Shown here: one piece after another, positions 1 to 9,113 of the stretch
Layout of the letters: each line of letters begins with the position of its first letter
Numbering within the stretch: the stretch's first letter is position 1
DNA from: Limnobacter thiooxidans
GTDB taxonomy: Bacteria > Pseudomonadota > Gammaproteobacteria > Burkholderiales > Burkholderiaceae_B
NCBI RefSeq assembly: GCF_036323495.1
Contig: NZ_AP028947.1
Coordinates: forward strand, 1,302,001 to 1,366,000
Direction of reading: 5' to 3'
Length of the DNA: 64,000 nucleotides
The notes under the pieces: model-generated
Seen by the model: the letters and a program-made list of their open reading frames with translations, nothing else
Told to the model about the DNA's origin: nothing
The model's database searches: none
Position numbers and translations under genes: made by a program

Positions 1-1
1 T

Positions 2-319
2 CTGTTCTCGCATTTGTTGCCCAACCTGATGCACCTGATCCTGATTGCCATGGTCATGGATTTTTCAGGGTTGGTACTGGCTGAAGCTGTGCTCAGTTAC
101 GTGGGCGTGGGTGTTGACCCCAGCACCTTCAGCTACGGCACCATGATCAATGCCGCACGGCTTGAGCTAAGTCGCGACCCCGTGGTGTGGTGGAGCCTTG
201 TGGCCGCTTTCGTGTTCATGCTCTTGCTGGTGTTGTCGGCCAACCTGTTTGCCGATGCCGTGCGTGATGCATTCGATCCCCGGGCACGCCAGTTGAAACA
301 ATCGTTGGTGAGGGTGTAA
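2..319 (+). CDS. Peptide-type ABC transporter permease, C-terminal part (gene enters from upstream)
   Basis: The reading frame is open from base 2, so this is the 3' end of a gene that starts before the window. It encodes about 105 residues of an inner-membrane permease of the DppC/OppC/YejE type. The visible part begins in the conserved EAA-loop region (HLLPN, the counterpart of the HILPN motif that contacts the ATPase), followed by a hydrophobic helix, the typical SYVGVGVDP segment, a last transmembrane helix and the ending NLFADAVRDAFDPR, which is characteristic of the family (loop plus DPR near the C-terminus). The stop lies 4 bases before the double-ATPase gene, so the two are one operon. 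The substrate is probably a peptide or similar small molecule but cannot be told from this piece. Confidence 0.9.
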   Translation: MFSHLLPNLMHLILIAMVMDFSGLVLAEAVLSYVGVGVDPSTFSYGTMINAARLELSRDPVVWWSLVAAFVFMLLLVLSANLFADAVRDAFDPRARQLKQSLVRV

Positions 320-323
320 GCGT

Positions 324-2168
324 ATGAGTCTGCTCGACATCCATGGATTAAGCACGCGTTTGGCCAGTGAGGCTGGCTGGGTGCATGCGCTGGATGATTT
401 GTCCCTGGCCATTGAAAAAGGTCAGACCTTTGCCTTGGTGGGTGAATCGGGTTGTGGCAAGTCCATGACTGCACTCAGTATTGCCCGCCTGTTGCCTGAC
501 AGCGGTGCGATTGTCGCCGGAAGGGTCTGTTTAGGCGAAGGCTCAAGCTCAACAAGCACGACAAGCACCGATGTGTTGCGCATCAGCGAAACCGCCATGC
601 GCACCTTGCGCGGCAAGCGCATTGCCATGATTTTTCAAGAACCGGGTACCAGTTTGAACCCGGTGATGACAGTGGGTGATCAGCTGACTGAGGTGATTTG
701 CCTGCACACCGGCGCAAGCAAGCAGCAGGCCTTGCAGGAAGCCGCACAGTGGCTTGAACGGGTTGGTATTCCTGAACCAGCCAAGCGTTTGCAGCAGTAT
801 CCGTTTGAAATGTCGGGCGGCCAAAAACAGCGGGTGATGATTGCCATGGCCTTGAGCGTCAAGCCAGACCTGCTGATTGCCGATGAACCCACCACCGCGC
901 TGGATGTGTCCATTCAGGCGCAGGTTCTGGATTTGCTCAAAACCCTGCAGCGTGAGCAGGGCATGGCCATGTTGTTGATCACACACGACCTTGCGATTGT
1001 GAAACAAATGGCCGACACCGTGGGTTTGATGTACGCGGGTCAACTGGTTGAAAAAGCCAGCGTGGCCGAGTTTTTTGCACGCCCCCGGCACCCTTATGCG
1101 CACGCCTTGGTGAAGTCGCTGCCCAGCCAGGCCCAGCGCGGTCATGCACTGTATGCGCTTGAGGGGCGGGTGCCTTCGCTGGTGAATCCCAAGCCGGGTT
1201 GCCGGTTCGAAGCCCGCTGCATTCACGCACAAGAGAACTGCAGCGTCACCACCCCTGAATTGTTGCAAGCCAGCGAAACCCACACCGTGCGGTGCTTTTA
1301 CCACGCTGATTTGTCGTTTAAAAAGCCAGGCGCAGATGCTGTGCCCACTGTCGATTCAATCTCTTCAGCTGCCGCAGCCAAAGTGGTATTGCAAACTGTC
1401 TCGCTTTCGGTTGCTTACCCTGAGAAAAAGGGCGTGTTTCAGAAATCATTCAAGCCGGTGTTGAACAAACTCGATTTGACCCTGTTGCAAGGCCGCACGG
1501 TGGCGCTTGTTGGCGAATCAGGTTCCGGAAAAACCACTGCGGCGCGCGCCTTGTTGGGTTTGTTGGGCAGCAATGCCAAGGTAGGCGGTGATGTGCTGAT
1601 GGAAAGCAGGCCGCTTCGCCAATGGGCGGAACGTGGGCCACACGGGTGGCGTTCCCGCATTCAGTTTGTGTTTCAGGATCCCTTTGCCTCGTTGAACCCA
1701 CGCCACCGCATTGCGGAAATTCTTGAAGAGCCATTGATCAGTTTGCGGCCTGACCTGGATGCGCCAGCGCGCCAGGCGCGCATTGCAAAAGTGATTGAAC
1801 AGGTCAGCATGCCCGTTGAAGCCTTGGCTCGCTTTCCGCACGAGTTTTCAGGTGGGCAGCGCCAACGCATTGCCATTGCGCGGGCCCTCGTGTCTGAGCC
1901 AAAAATCCTGATTTGTGATGAGCCTACGTCTGCACTGGATGTGTCTGTTCAGGCTCAAATTCTGAATTTGCTCAAGCGTTTGCAAAATGAAACCGGTGTG
2001 GCGATGTTATTCATCACGCACAATCTGGCTGTAGTGCAATACCTTGCTGACGAGGTGGTGGTGTTGCGGCACGGTGAGGTGGTCGAGCGAAGCTCGGCGG
2101 AACTGCTGTTTGCAAACCCTCAACATGCCTATACGCGTCAATTGATCAACGCAGCGCCCATGCTGTGA
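324..2168 (+). CDS. Double ATP-binding protein of a peptide-type ABC importer (DppD-DppF/YejF-like fusion)
   Basis: A 614-residue cytoplasmic ATPase with two complete nucleotide-binding domains in one chain, as in YejF and GsiA. Domain 1 has Walker A GESGCGKS (about residues 40-47), signature SGGQKQR and Walker [13 protein letters not shown]; domain 2 has Walker A GESGSGKT, signature SGGQRQR and Walker [13 protein letters not shown]. Between them lies the cysteine-rich oligopeptide-transporter C-terminal region (CRFEARC, ENC, VRCF), the usual site of an Fe-S-like or structural cysteine cluster in this subfamily. The ATG at 324 follows GAGGG and lies 4 bases after the permease stop. The protein powers the permease encoded just upstream. 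Both ATPase sites look intact, so it should be functional. Confidence 0.95.
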   Translation: MSLLDIHGLSTRLASEAGWVHALDDLSLAIEKGQTFALVGESGCGKSMTALSIARLLPDSGAIVAGRVCLGEGSSSTSTTSTDVLRISETAMRTLRGKRIAMIFQEPGTSLNPVMTVGDQLTEVICLHTGASKQQALQEAAQWLERVGIPEPAKRLQQYPFEMSGGQKQRVMIAMALSVKPDLLIADEPTTALDVSIQAQVLDLLKTLQREQGMAMLLITHDLAIVKQMADTVGLMYAGQLVEKASVAEFFARPRHPYAHALVKSLPSQAQRGHALYALEGRVPSLVNPKPGCRFEARCIHAQENCSVTTPELLQASETHTVRCFYHADLSFKKPGADAVPTVDSISSAAAAKVVLQTVSLSVAYPEKKGVFQKSFKPVLNKLDLTLLQGRTVALVGESGSGKTTAARALLGLLGSNAKVGGDVLMESRPLRQWAERGPHGWRSRIQFVFQDPFASLNPRHRIAEILEEPLISLRPDLDAPARQARIAKVIEQVSMPVEALARFPHEFSGGQRQRIAIARALVSEPKILICDEPTSALDVSVQAQILNLLKRLQNETGVAMLFITHNLAVVQYLADEVVVLRHGEVVERSSAELLFANPQHAYTRQLINAAPML

Positions 2169-2189
2169 GTTTTTCCGGAGAGGTTGAGC

Positions 2190-3446
2190 TTACAAGGCAG
2201 CCCAATTGTCTTCTGCCTTGGGTGAGGCTGGAATGGCCAGCTTCATACCGGGTTTGATGACTTTCTTTTGGCCCAGCCCGTTGATTGAAGCCAGGTCTTT
2301 TGTGTTCACGTCAAATCTTTCTGCAATTTCACCCAGTGTGTCCCCTTTCCGGACCGTGTACTGGCGAAGGGGTTTCGGGGCTTTGTAATGCGCCAAACCC
2401 GCTTGAATTTTCCGGGAATATTGAACGGGTACCAGCAGGCTGTTGCTGTATGCCGCATACAGTACGGGCTGGTTCAAACCTGGGTTCAGTTCCCGAATGA
2501 CGCCAAGATCAACGCCCGCCATTCGCGCCACTTCGCGCAGATCAACATCTGCGTTACGCTTGATTTCTTCAAAATAAGGTTTGTTGGGAAATTCGGGCAA
2601 GGTCATGCCAAAACGCTGTGGGTCTTTAATCAGGTTTTTCAGGGCCTGAAGCTTGGGGATGTATTGCCTGGTTTCCTGCGGCAAATCCAGATTGGCCCAA
2701 GTCGGGGCAAGGCCCGCGTTCTGTGCTTTTTTCATGGCCTTGAGCACAGAACCCTCGCCCCAGTTGTAGGAGATCAGGGCAAGGTGCCAATCGCCGTGCA
2801 TGTTGTACAGGTAGCCGAGGTAATCCAGTGCTGCGCGGGTCGAGGCTACAAGGTCTCGACGTTCATCCACCCATTTGTTCTGCCTCAGGGAGTATTGTCG
2901 CCCCGTGCTGGGAACAAATTGCCACAAGCCCACGGCGGCTGCTGAAGACCGGGCATGCGGGTTGAATTCACTTTCCACGAATGGAAGCAAGGCCAGCTCT
3001 GCGGGCATGCCGCGTTTGGCGCACTCTTGGGCAATGAAGTAGATATAGGGCTCGGACCGCTCCAGCAGTGCGTTCACCATTCGCGTGTTTTTCAGCAATG
3101 CCTGTTCGCGAACCCTGACGTGTCTGGATTCAAGGTCAGGGATTGCAAAGCTTTTGCGAATGTCGCTCCACACGTCTTCTTCAACCTTTTCGTCGAGTTG
3201 AAGTTTCAGTAACTCGGATGGCCCCGACATTTTCAGTACCAGTCCGGGGTCGGGTGAGGTCACGTTGAACAGGTCAAGTTGCTGGTTTGACGCATTCAGT
3301 GCAATTTGTTCGTGAGGGGCCATCGCCCAAGCGGCTGGCGAGGGTAGGGCAGTGCCCAAAAGGAGAGACCACGCGCACTGTTGCCAGCTAAAAAGGCTGA
3401 ATCTGGTTTTTCGTTTGAATAAGTTCTTGGATAAAGTAGCAGTCAA
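2190..3446 (-). CDS. mltD: Membrane-bound lytic murein transglycosylase D
   Basis: A 418-residue periplasmic peptidoglycan lytic transglycosylase. An N-terminal export signal is followed by a linker and a family-1 SLT domain (about residues 140-260) with the catalytic glutamate in ESEFNPHARS, then the GLWQFVPSTGR and ALISYNWGEG motifs that form the substrate groove. One LysM peptidoglycan-binding repeat closes the protein (YTVRKGDTLGEIAERF to the end); E. coli MltD has two or more, so this is a short version. I see no clear lipobox, so membrane attachment is unproven. It lies next to gloB, yafS-like, rnhA and dnaQ, the same neighbourhood as in E. coli, which supports orthology. It is convergent with the ABC ATPase gene, only 21 bases away. 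Confidence 0.92.
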   Translation of the reverse strand: MTATLSKNLFKRKTRFSLFSWQQCAWSLLLGTALPSPAAWAMAPHEQIALNASNQQLDLFNVTSPDPGLVLKMSGPSELLKLQLDEKVEEDVWSDIRKSFAIPDLESRHVRVREQALLKNTRMVNALLERSEPYIYFIAQECAKRGMPAELALLPFVESEFNPHARSSAAAVGLWQFVPSTGRQYSLRQNKWVDERRDLVASTRAALDYLGYLYNMHGDWHLALISYNWGEGSVLKAMKKAQNAGLAPTWANLDLPQETRQYIPKLQALKNLIKDPQRFGMTLPEFPNKPYFEEIKRNADVDLREVARMAGVDLGVIRELNPGLNQPVLYAAYSNSLLVPVQYSRKIQAGLAHYKAPKPLRQYTVRKGDTLGEIAERFDVNTKDLASINGLGQKKVIKPGMKLAIPASPKAEDNWAAL

Positions 3447-3609
3447 TGGTTGCTTGGCCCGAACGGGCTGAATGCCAGAGAAAAATGCATCCTATGACCA
3501 ACTTTGAGTGGGGGTCAATTGAGGGTTAGGTCACGCCCCGTTGTAGTGATACCCACCGAGTTGTTTTATTCCAGCAAACCAGTGAAACCGGAAAAAACCA
3601 GCTGCTATT

Positions 3610-4383
3610 TCAAAAATTGTCTTTGGCTGTTCGGATTGATTTCAATTCTTCGGCACTTTTGGCATTCAAGAACAGGTTTGATAGTCGTTCGATTTCCAGC
3701 GTCGTGGGAATGGTGCTCAACCCTCGACTGCGAATTTCTTTAACCTCTTGTTCGCGAAGTACAAGAGCTTGCAATTCCGGCGCGTAAGCCCGAGCGAATC
3801 GGAGATTGGATTCTGTGTACTCGTGTGCGCAGTAAACCTGTGTTTGCGCAGGAAATTGACCGAGTTTTTGGAGGGAGGTGTGCATTTGTTCGGCGCTGCC
3901 CTCGAACAGCCTGCCGCAGCCTCCTGAAAACAGGGTGTCGCCAGGGAACATCCACACGGCGTCACTTTGCATGGTTTCCTTCAGTTCAATGAGATAGGCC
4001 AAGTGGTCGCTGGTGTGCCCCGGTACTTCCACTACACGGGCCACCAGGCAATGCACATCAACCGTATCCCCTTCACGGACTGGGCGGTTGACCTGGGGCA
4101 CACGCCCAGTTGCGGGACCATACACAGGAATGTCTTTTCCGGTTAGTCTCAGTAATGCGTCTATGCCACCCACGTGATCCATGTGGTGATGAGTCACAAG
4201 AATGCCAGCCAGGTGATAGCCCTTCGCGTCCATGAAAGCTTGAACCGATTTTGCACAACCCGGGTCTATTACCATGCAGGCTTTGCTTGGCTCGTGCACA
4301 ATGGCCCAAAGGTAGTTGTCCTGAAAGGCCGGAATGCCGTAAACCGACCAGTTTGAAACTTGAGAAGACTTGAATGATTCCAT
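3610..4383 (-). CDS. gloB: Hydroxyacylglutathione hydrolase (glyoxalase II)
   Basis: A 257-residue metallo-beta-lactamase-fold enzyme that hydrolyses S-lactoylglutathione to lactate and glutathione, the second step of methylglyoxal detoxification. The metal motif THHHMDHVGG, the GHTSDHLAY histidine and the FPGDTLFSGGCGRLFEG segment with the bridging aspartate are all present. The C-terminal glyoxalase II region has AHEYTESNLRFA and the HAGH_C helices. The start at 4383 (MESFKSS) is chosen because AGGGG lies 5 bases upstream and the product starts as usual for the family; the open frame continues to 4440 but would add 19 unsupported residues. Its first codons overlap the start of the divergent methyltransferase gene by 10 bases. 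Confidence 0.95.
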   Translation of the reverse strand: MESFKSSQVSNWSVYGIPAFQDNYLWAIVHEPSKACMVIDPGCAKSVQAFMDAKGYHLAGILVTHHHMDHVGGIDALLRLTGKDIPVYGPATGRVPQVNRPVREGDTVDVHCLVARVVEVPGHTSDHLAYLIELKETMQSDAVWMFPGDTLFSGGCGRLFEGSAEQMHTSLQKLGQFPAQTQVYCAHEYTESNLRFARAYAPELQALVLREQEVKEIRSRGLSTIPTTLEIERLSNLFLNAKSAEELKSIRTAKDNF

Positions 4384-5192
4384 CTGAACCCCTGAACGAC
4401 CTGAGACCACAACAGGCTCAAATGTTAGCACTGGATGCATGGCTTAGAACGCCGGCAGGCCAGTACTTCACCAGCCGTGAACAGGCCTGGATCGACAGCG
4501 TGGTGCCCGATCTGTTCGGTTTTCGGGCCGTGCAGCTGGGCACTCGCCTGGTAGATGGTTTGAAAGAAAGCCGCATTCCTCACCGGGCATATGTGCAACA
4601 AGGCCTGGTCGCCAGCAAACCGGATGGCCTGGAGGTGGTCAGTCCGGATTGTTTCGCAGAGTTTGAGGAACTGCCATTCGAGAGCCAGTCGCTGGACATG
4701 ATTGTGTTGCCCCATGTGCTGGAGTTTTCGCAAGATCCACACCAGTTACTGCGTGAAGTGGAACGGGTGTTGATGCCCGAGGGCCGCGTGGTCATCACTG
4801 GCTTCAACCCCATGTCACTGTGGGGCCTGCGCCATGCTGCATTAAAGCGCTGGGCGCCTGTATGGCCGCAGGGTTGCGAACCCATTCACTTGAGCCGTCT
4901 GAAAGACTGGTTGAAACTTCTGTCTTGTGAGCCAGAGTTTGGCCGCTTTGGTTGTTACCGATTTCCCTCCTTCACTGAAAAAGGGCTCAGCCGCATGGGC
5001 TTCATGGAGCATGCGGGCGACAGGTGGTGGCCGGTGTGTGGTGGTGTGTACTATGTTTGCGCCGTGAAGCGGGTGCGTGGAATGCGCTTGATTGGGCCTG
5101 CGTTCAAGGACAAAAAAATGTCGGCACACCAACTGAAGCCTGTGGCCAATAAGGCCTTGAATAAAACACCTACAATAGGCGACCGTGGATAA
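4374..5192 (+). CDS. Class I SAM-dependent methyltransferase, YafS-like
   Basis: A 272-residue cytoplasmic protein with a Methyltransf_11-like core. The recognisable parts are an acidic strand end followed by LPFESQSLDMIVLPHVLEF (motif II region), DPHQLLREVERVLMPEGRVVITGFNPMSLWGLR (post-II motifs) and a C-terminal region typical of the proteobacterial YafS-like family found beside gloB and rnhA. The substrate is unknown to me. The canonical glycine-rich motif I is weak, as is usual for this family. The ATG at 4374 follows GAGAAG; an internal ATG at 4422 is an alternative. The gene is divergent from gloB with overlapping starts, so the promoters of each must lie inside the other gene. It is followed by rnhA 18 bases on. 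Confidence 0.85.
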   Translation: MIPSEPLNDLRPQQAQMLALDAWLRTPAGQYFTSREQAWIDSVVPDLFGFRAVQLGTRLVDGLKESRIPHRAYVQQGLVASKPDGLEVVSPDCFAEFEELPFESQSLDMIVLPHVLEFSQDPHQLLREVERVLMPEGRVVITGFNPMSLWGLRHAALKRWAPVWPQGCEPIHLSRLKDWLKLLSCEPEFGRFGCYRFPSFTEKGLSRMGFMEHAGDRWWPVCGGVYYVCAVKRVRGMRLIGPAFKDKKMSAHQLKPVANKALNKTPTIGDRG

Positions 5193-5210
5193 GCCCGACA
5201 GGATTTGATT

Positions 5211-5675
5211 TTGACAGAACAGAGAATTGCCAGCGTGATCATGTACGCCGATGGGGCATGCAAGGGCAACCCGGGACCCGGTGGTTGGGGTGTTTATCTG
5301 CAATCCGGAGAGCATGCCAAAGAATTGTGCGGCGGCGAACTGAATACCACCAACAACCGCATGGAACTGACTGCCGTCATTGAAGGTTTGAACGCCTTGA
5401 AAAAACGCTGCAGCATCGACGTGTACACCGATTCGCAGTACGTGCGCAAAGGCGTGCTGGAATGGATGCCCAAGTGGAAACTGAACGGCTGGAAAACATC
5501 GGACAAAAAACCGGTGAAAAATTCGGATTTGTGGCAAACCCTGGATGCAGCCAGTGTGCGTCACCTGGTGCGCTGGCATTGGGTGAAAGGCCATTCCGGT
5601 AACCCCGGAAATGAAAAGGCCGATGCATTGGCCAATCAGGGTGTGGAAAAGGCCATGGCCGCGAAAGTGGATTGA
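5211..5675 (+). CDS. rnhA: Ribonuclease HI
   Basis: A 154-residue cytoplasmic endonuclease that removes RNA from RNA-DNA hybrids. The four catalytic acidic residues lie in [15 protein letters not shown] (Asp), NNRMELTAV (Glu), [10 protein letters not shown] (Asp) and GNEKADALA (Asp), with the [13 protein letters not shown] histidine loop also present. The length fits the E. coli enzyme (155 residues). No ATG occurs before the first motif; the TTG at 5211 gives MTEQRIASV and the best family start, while TTG at 5205 would add two residues. The basic handle region ([20 protein letters not shown]) is intact. It sits between the YafS-like gene and dnaQ, as in E. coli. Confidence 0.95.
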   Translation: MTEQRIASVIMYADGACKGNPGPGGWGVYLQSGEHAKELCGGELNTTNNRMELTAVIEGLNALKKRCSIDVYTDSQYVRKGVLEWMPKWKLNGWKTSDKKPVKNSDLWQTLDAASVRHLVRWHWVKGHSGNPGNEKADALANQGVEKAMAAKVD

Positions 5676-5714
5676 ACCGTGTGATGGATAGGGTAATTGA
5701 ATGGTGAGTGAGCA

Positions 5715-6437
5715 ATGAGATATGTAGTACTGGACACGGAAACAACGGGCCTGGAAGTGCGCCAGGGGCACCGTATCATCGAAATTGGCTGCATTGAGGT
5801 CAATGGCCGGCAGGTGACCGACCACCATTTCCATCAGTATGTGAATCCTGAACGTGAGGTGGACGAGGGGGCTTTCCAGGTGCACGGTATTTCAGATGAC
5901 ATGCTGGCCGACAAACCGAAATTCAAGCAAATTGCCAAAGATTTTCTGGACTTTGTGCAGGGTAGTACGCTGATTATTCACAATGCCTCTTTCGACATCG
6001 GTTTTCTCGACGGTGAATTGAACCGTCTGAATTTGGGCAGGATGGCGGATTACGTCGACGGGGTGATCGATTCACTCGGTATGGCCCGCGAGATGTTTCC
6101 CGGAAAGCGCAACAACCTGGACGCATTGTGTGACCGTTTGGGTGTAAACAATGCGCACCGCCAGTTGCACGGTGCCTTGCTGGACTCACAAATTCTGGCG
6201 GAAGTTTACCTGGCCATGACCCGTGGACAGGACAGCCTGGTCATAGACCTGAATGCGCAACATGATGACGATGGCGTTGAGCGCATCAAGCTGAGCGCCT
6301 TGAGTCTGCCAGAGCCAGAGCCCACAGAAGAGGAACTGGCCTTGCACCAGGCCTATCTGGCTGACATTGAAAAGGCAGCCAAGGGTCCGAGCGTGTGGAG
6401 TAAAATCAGCCAGGCAACAGATATGCAAGCTGTGTAG
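5715..6437 (+). CDS. dnaQ: DNA polymerase III epsilon subunit, 3'-5' proofreading exonuclease
   Basis: A 240-residue DEDDh exonuclease. Exo I is VLDTETTGLE, Exo II is HNASFDIGFLDGEL and Exo III is HGALLDSQILAEVY, giving the catalytic Asp, Glu, Asp, His and Asp. The C-terminal part is the flexible segment that binds the alpha subunit in the replicase core, and it contains SLPEPEPTEEEL followed by a short helix. Length is close to E. coli epsilon (243 residues). The start ATG at 5715 follows GTGAG and gives MRYVVLDTETTG. It is 39 bases downstream of rnhA in the same direction; in E. coli the two genes are adjacent but divergent. Confidence 0.95.
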   Translation: MRYVVLDTETTGLEVRQGHRIIEIGCIEVNGRQVTDHHFHQYVNPEREVDEGAFQVHGISDDMLADKPKFKQIAKDFLDFVQGSTLIIHNASFDIGFLDGELNRLNLGRMADYVDGVIDSLGMAREMFPGKRNNLDALCDRLGVNNAHRQLHGALLDSQILAEVYLAMTRGQDSLVIDLNAQHDDDGVERIKLSALSLPEPEPTEEELALHQAYLADIEKAAKGPSVWSKISQATDMQAV

Positions 6438-6544
6438 TCAATCAACACCAGGGGGCAGGGGTTCGCAAACCTCCATGTGGGTTGTCCCCTCTCGTGCAAT
6501 AGTTTGTTACCATCGATTCGGTCTGCTCCCACCATGGTGAATGT

Positions 6545-8284
6545 GTGTCTGAATCTACCGACTTGCCATTGATCGAGCTGAGTTACGCTGTGGCGCTTCT
6601 TTCAAGGAAGCTTGAAATTCAGCCAGCAGAAGCCCAGCAGTTGATTCGCCTGGCCAAGCTGACCCACCTGAATCGGGGCGACACCTTGTTTCGCCAAGGT
6701 GATTCAAGTCAGCAGTTCTACATGCTGTTGCAAGGGCAGTTAAAGGGCCAGCGGATTCGGCCTGATGGTTATCTCGACCTGACGCTTTCCTTTTTTCCCG
6801 GTGAAATGATTGGTGAACTTGGTTTTTTTGACCAAGCTGCGCGCACCCTTACCATATCTGCCCGGCGTGACAGCATTCTGCTGGAAATTGACCAAGCGGC
6901 CCTTGAACAATTTGGCGAGTTTAGCCGTTCGGTTTATCACCACCTGATTCGCATGCTGGTATCCCGTTTCAAGCGCGAATTGGGTTACAGCGGTCCTTTG
7001 AAGCAGCATCAGTTCATTCTGTTTCAATCACTCATCAGGCCGGAAGGTTTCAGCCAACAGGCTGTTGAAGGTTTTCAGTCCGCCATGGCCCGCCACTGCG
7101 AATTGCGACGCTGGAAAAGTTTGAGCGACATCCCCAAAACTACACCTGCCGCCTTGGCCAGTCGGGTGGTTGAAATGATCGAGCCTCAGCCCCTTGAAAC
7201 CTTGGACGACCGCCTTGTCGAAGAACTGGACTGCATGGTGGTGATGATCTGCGCCAGCACCTTGGGCGACTCTCACAGCTGTGGTTTGCTGAAATCGCAA
7301 CTGAAGTCGGCTGATGATGATTTGCCCGTTTGGTTGGTTTTGGTTCATGAGGCTGCGTGGGTTGAACAGGCCGTGGCAGAACGCATTCGAGATACCTTTG
7401 GTACAGGATTCCGCCTGTTGCACATTCGGCGAGGCCACCATGCCGACAACGCCCGTGCTGTGCGCCATGTTCTCGGTTTGACTTTGGGCCTTGTGTTGGG
7501 GGGCGGTGGTGCACGAGGCTTCGCACACGCCGGTTTCTTTCAGGCGCTGGAGGAGGCTGGAGTTGTGGTGGATACCGTGGGGGGCACATCCATGGGCGCT
7601 TTGGTTGGTGCCTTGATTTCATCGGGTCGCACATCGCTTGAGGTCAACACGGCACTTGCAACGAGTTTCAAAAAGGGTCTGCCCTTCAAATTGAAGGATT
7701 ACTGGATTCCAAAACACGGATTTGTCAAAAGCAAAGCCGTGGACGAGGTGTATCGCAATGCCTTTGGTGAACTGTTGATCGAAGATCAGCCCATTCCGTT
7801 TTTTGCGGTCAGTTGCAATCTGACTACTGGCAATCAGTTTTTGTTCGAGCAGGGACCAATGTGGAAAGCCGTTCGCGCCAGCACGTCCATTCCGGTGTTT
7901 TTTGAGCCTTTCATGGCTGGTCGACAGGTGATGGTGGATGGTGCGCTGGTCAACAATGTGCCGGTCGACTGCATGCGTGCGAAGGGTGCGCGGAAAATTC
8001 TCACTGTCGATGTTGGGCAGGAAGAGGACATTACTGCTCACATGCTCGATGACAGCAGCGTGCAGATGCCCACCATGATGAAGTCCCTGATGCGGGTTAT
8101 CGAACTTGGCGGAATTGAAAAATCACGGCAGGCCCGTGTGATCAGTGATCTGTATGTGCAGCCGGCCATCGAAAAAATCGGTCTGATGGAGTTCGAGCGG
8201 CGCGAAGAGATCATTGCTTTGGGGTATGAAGCCGGGTCGAAGGCAATACCGGATATACTGACCATGCTTCAGAACAATACATAA
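6545..8284 (+). CDS. Cyclic nucleotide-binding patatin-like phospholipase
   Basis: A 579-residue protein of the NTE/RssA type. Residues about 25-140 form a cNMP-binding beta-roll (GDTLFRQGDSSQQFYMLL; FPGEMIGELGFFDQAARTLTI), although the phosphate-binding cassette has RTL in place of the usual RTA. A linker domain follows. The patatin lipase domain (about 315-500) has the oxyanion loop LGGGGARGFAHAG, the nucleophile motif GGTSMG and the dyad aspartate in MVDGALVNNVPV, so it should be an active serine lipase/lysophospholipase. The GTG at 6545 is the only in-frame start giving MSESTDLP. The next gene is an MBL-fold phosphodiesterase-like protein, 30 bases downstream, suggesting cyclic-nucleotide control of membrane lipid turnover. 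Confidence 0.9.
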   Translation: MSESTDLPLIELSYAVALLSRKLEIQPAEAQQLIRLAKLTHLNRGDTLFRQGDSSQQFYMLLQGQLKGQRIRPDGYLDLTLSFFPGEMIGELGFFDQAARTLTISARRDSILLEIDQAALEQFGEFSRSVYHHLIRMLVSRFKRELGYSGPLKQHQFILFQSLIRPEGFSQQAVEGFQSAMARHCELRRWKSLSDIPKTTPAALASRVVEMIEPQPLETLDDRLVEELDCMVVMICASTLGDSHSCGLLKSQLKSADDDLPVWLVLVHEAAWVEQAVAERIRDTFGTGFRLLHIRRGHHADNARAVRHVLGLTLGLVLGGGGARGFAHAGFFQALEEAGVVVDTVGGTSMGALVGALISSGRTSLEVNTALATSFKKGLPFKLKDYWIPKHGFVKSKAVDEVYRNAFGELLIEDQPIPFFAVSCNLTTGNQFLFEQGPMWKAVRASTSIPVFFEPFMAGRQVMVDGALVNNVPVDCMRAKGARKILTVDVGQEEDITAHMLDDSSVQMPTMMKSLMRVIELGGIEKSRQARVISDLYVQPAIEKIGLMEFERREEIIALGYEAGSKAIPDILTMLQNNT

Positions 8285-8314
8285 CAATGCAGTCGTCATA
8301 CTTGCGAGGTTTTG

Positions 8315-9094
8315 ATGCAAAAACACTCTACTGTAGAGGTGTTGGGTTGCAGCGGCAGTATCGGTATTCCCAGGCAAGGAACGACTTGCTTTCTGATTGA
8401 CAATGACATTCTGATTGACGCGGGCACCGGCCTGTGTGAACTGGATTTTTCTCGCCTCGAACAAATCGAGCATGTCTTCATCACTCATTCCCATCTTGAT
8501 CACATCTGTGGTCTCCCATTTCTCATTGATACCGTTGGTGTAGGGCGTGCAAAGCCATTAAAGGTTTATGCCACCCTCCCCACAATCAGGGCCTTGCAGC
8601 AGCATATTTTTAATGAGGAAATATGGCCTGACTTCTCAAAAATTCCAAATGCAGAAAATGCAGTAATGGAGTATGTTGAGATCAAGCCCGAAGAAGAGCT
8701 GATTTTGGGCGAACGCCGGATTACTACGGTGGATGTTGACCACACGGTGCCCGCTGTGGGTGTGTTTCTATTCACGCCCACCGGGGGTTGGTGCTTTTCG
8801 GGTGATACCCATCAGACAGACCGGTTGTTTGAACTTATCAACCAGTCTAAAAAAGTAGATTATTTCTTCATTGAGGCTGCTTTTCCTGATCAGGAAAAAT
8901 GGCTTGCCGATTTGGCAAAACACCTGTGCCCCAGTTTGTTGTTCGGGGAGCTTCAAAAATTAAATGCAGCATGTGAAATCTGGATTAGCCACCTGAAACC
9001 CAGGGAAATTCACCAGATTAAAAAGGAACTACAGCAGTATCCTGGAAGCCAGCCGCTGCATATTCTCTCGGCCGGAATGATTTTTAACATCTAA
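8315..9094 (+). CDS. MBL-fold hydrolase resembling class II 3',5'-cyclic nucleotide phosphodiesterases
   Basis: A 259-residue cytoplasmic metallohydrolase. The metal motif HSHLDHICGLPFLID closely matches the class II cyclic-nucleotide phosphodiesterase pattern HxHLDHxxGL, further aspartate and histidine ligands occur in DVDHTVPAVG and CFSGDTHQTD, and ISHLKP near the C-terminus supplies the last histidine. RNase Z-like or other MBL activities remain possible because the fold is shared. The ATG at 8315 follows GCGAGG; a TTG directly before it is an alternative. It follows the cNMP-binding lipase gene and lies about 8.6 kb before an adenylate cyclase, which makes cAMP turnover an attractive but inferred role. 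The gene looks more AT-rich than its neighbours (many AAA/ATT codons), a possible sign of acquisition. Confidence 0.75.
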   Translation: MQKHSTVEVLGCSGSIGIPRQGTTCFLIDNDILIDAGTGLCELDFSRLEQIEHVFITHSHLDHICGLPFLIDTVGVGRAKPLKVYATLPTIRALQQHIFNEEIWPDFSKIPNAENAVMEYVEIKPEEELILGERRITTVDVDHTVPAVGVFLFTPTGGWCFSGDTHQTDRLFELINQSKKVDYFFIEAAFPDQEKWLADLAKHLCPSLLFGELQKLNAACEIWISHLKPREIHQIKKELQQYPGSQPLHILSAGMIFNI

Positions 9095-9113
9095 TCGGTT
9101 GTACCCATAATTT

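Noticed and set aside
4842..5885. Minus-strand open frame of 347 codons antisense to the methyltransferase, rnhA and dnaQ
   Set aside because: It lies opposite well-supported conserved genes, and its translation shows no recognisable domain.
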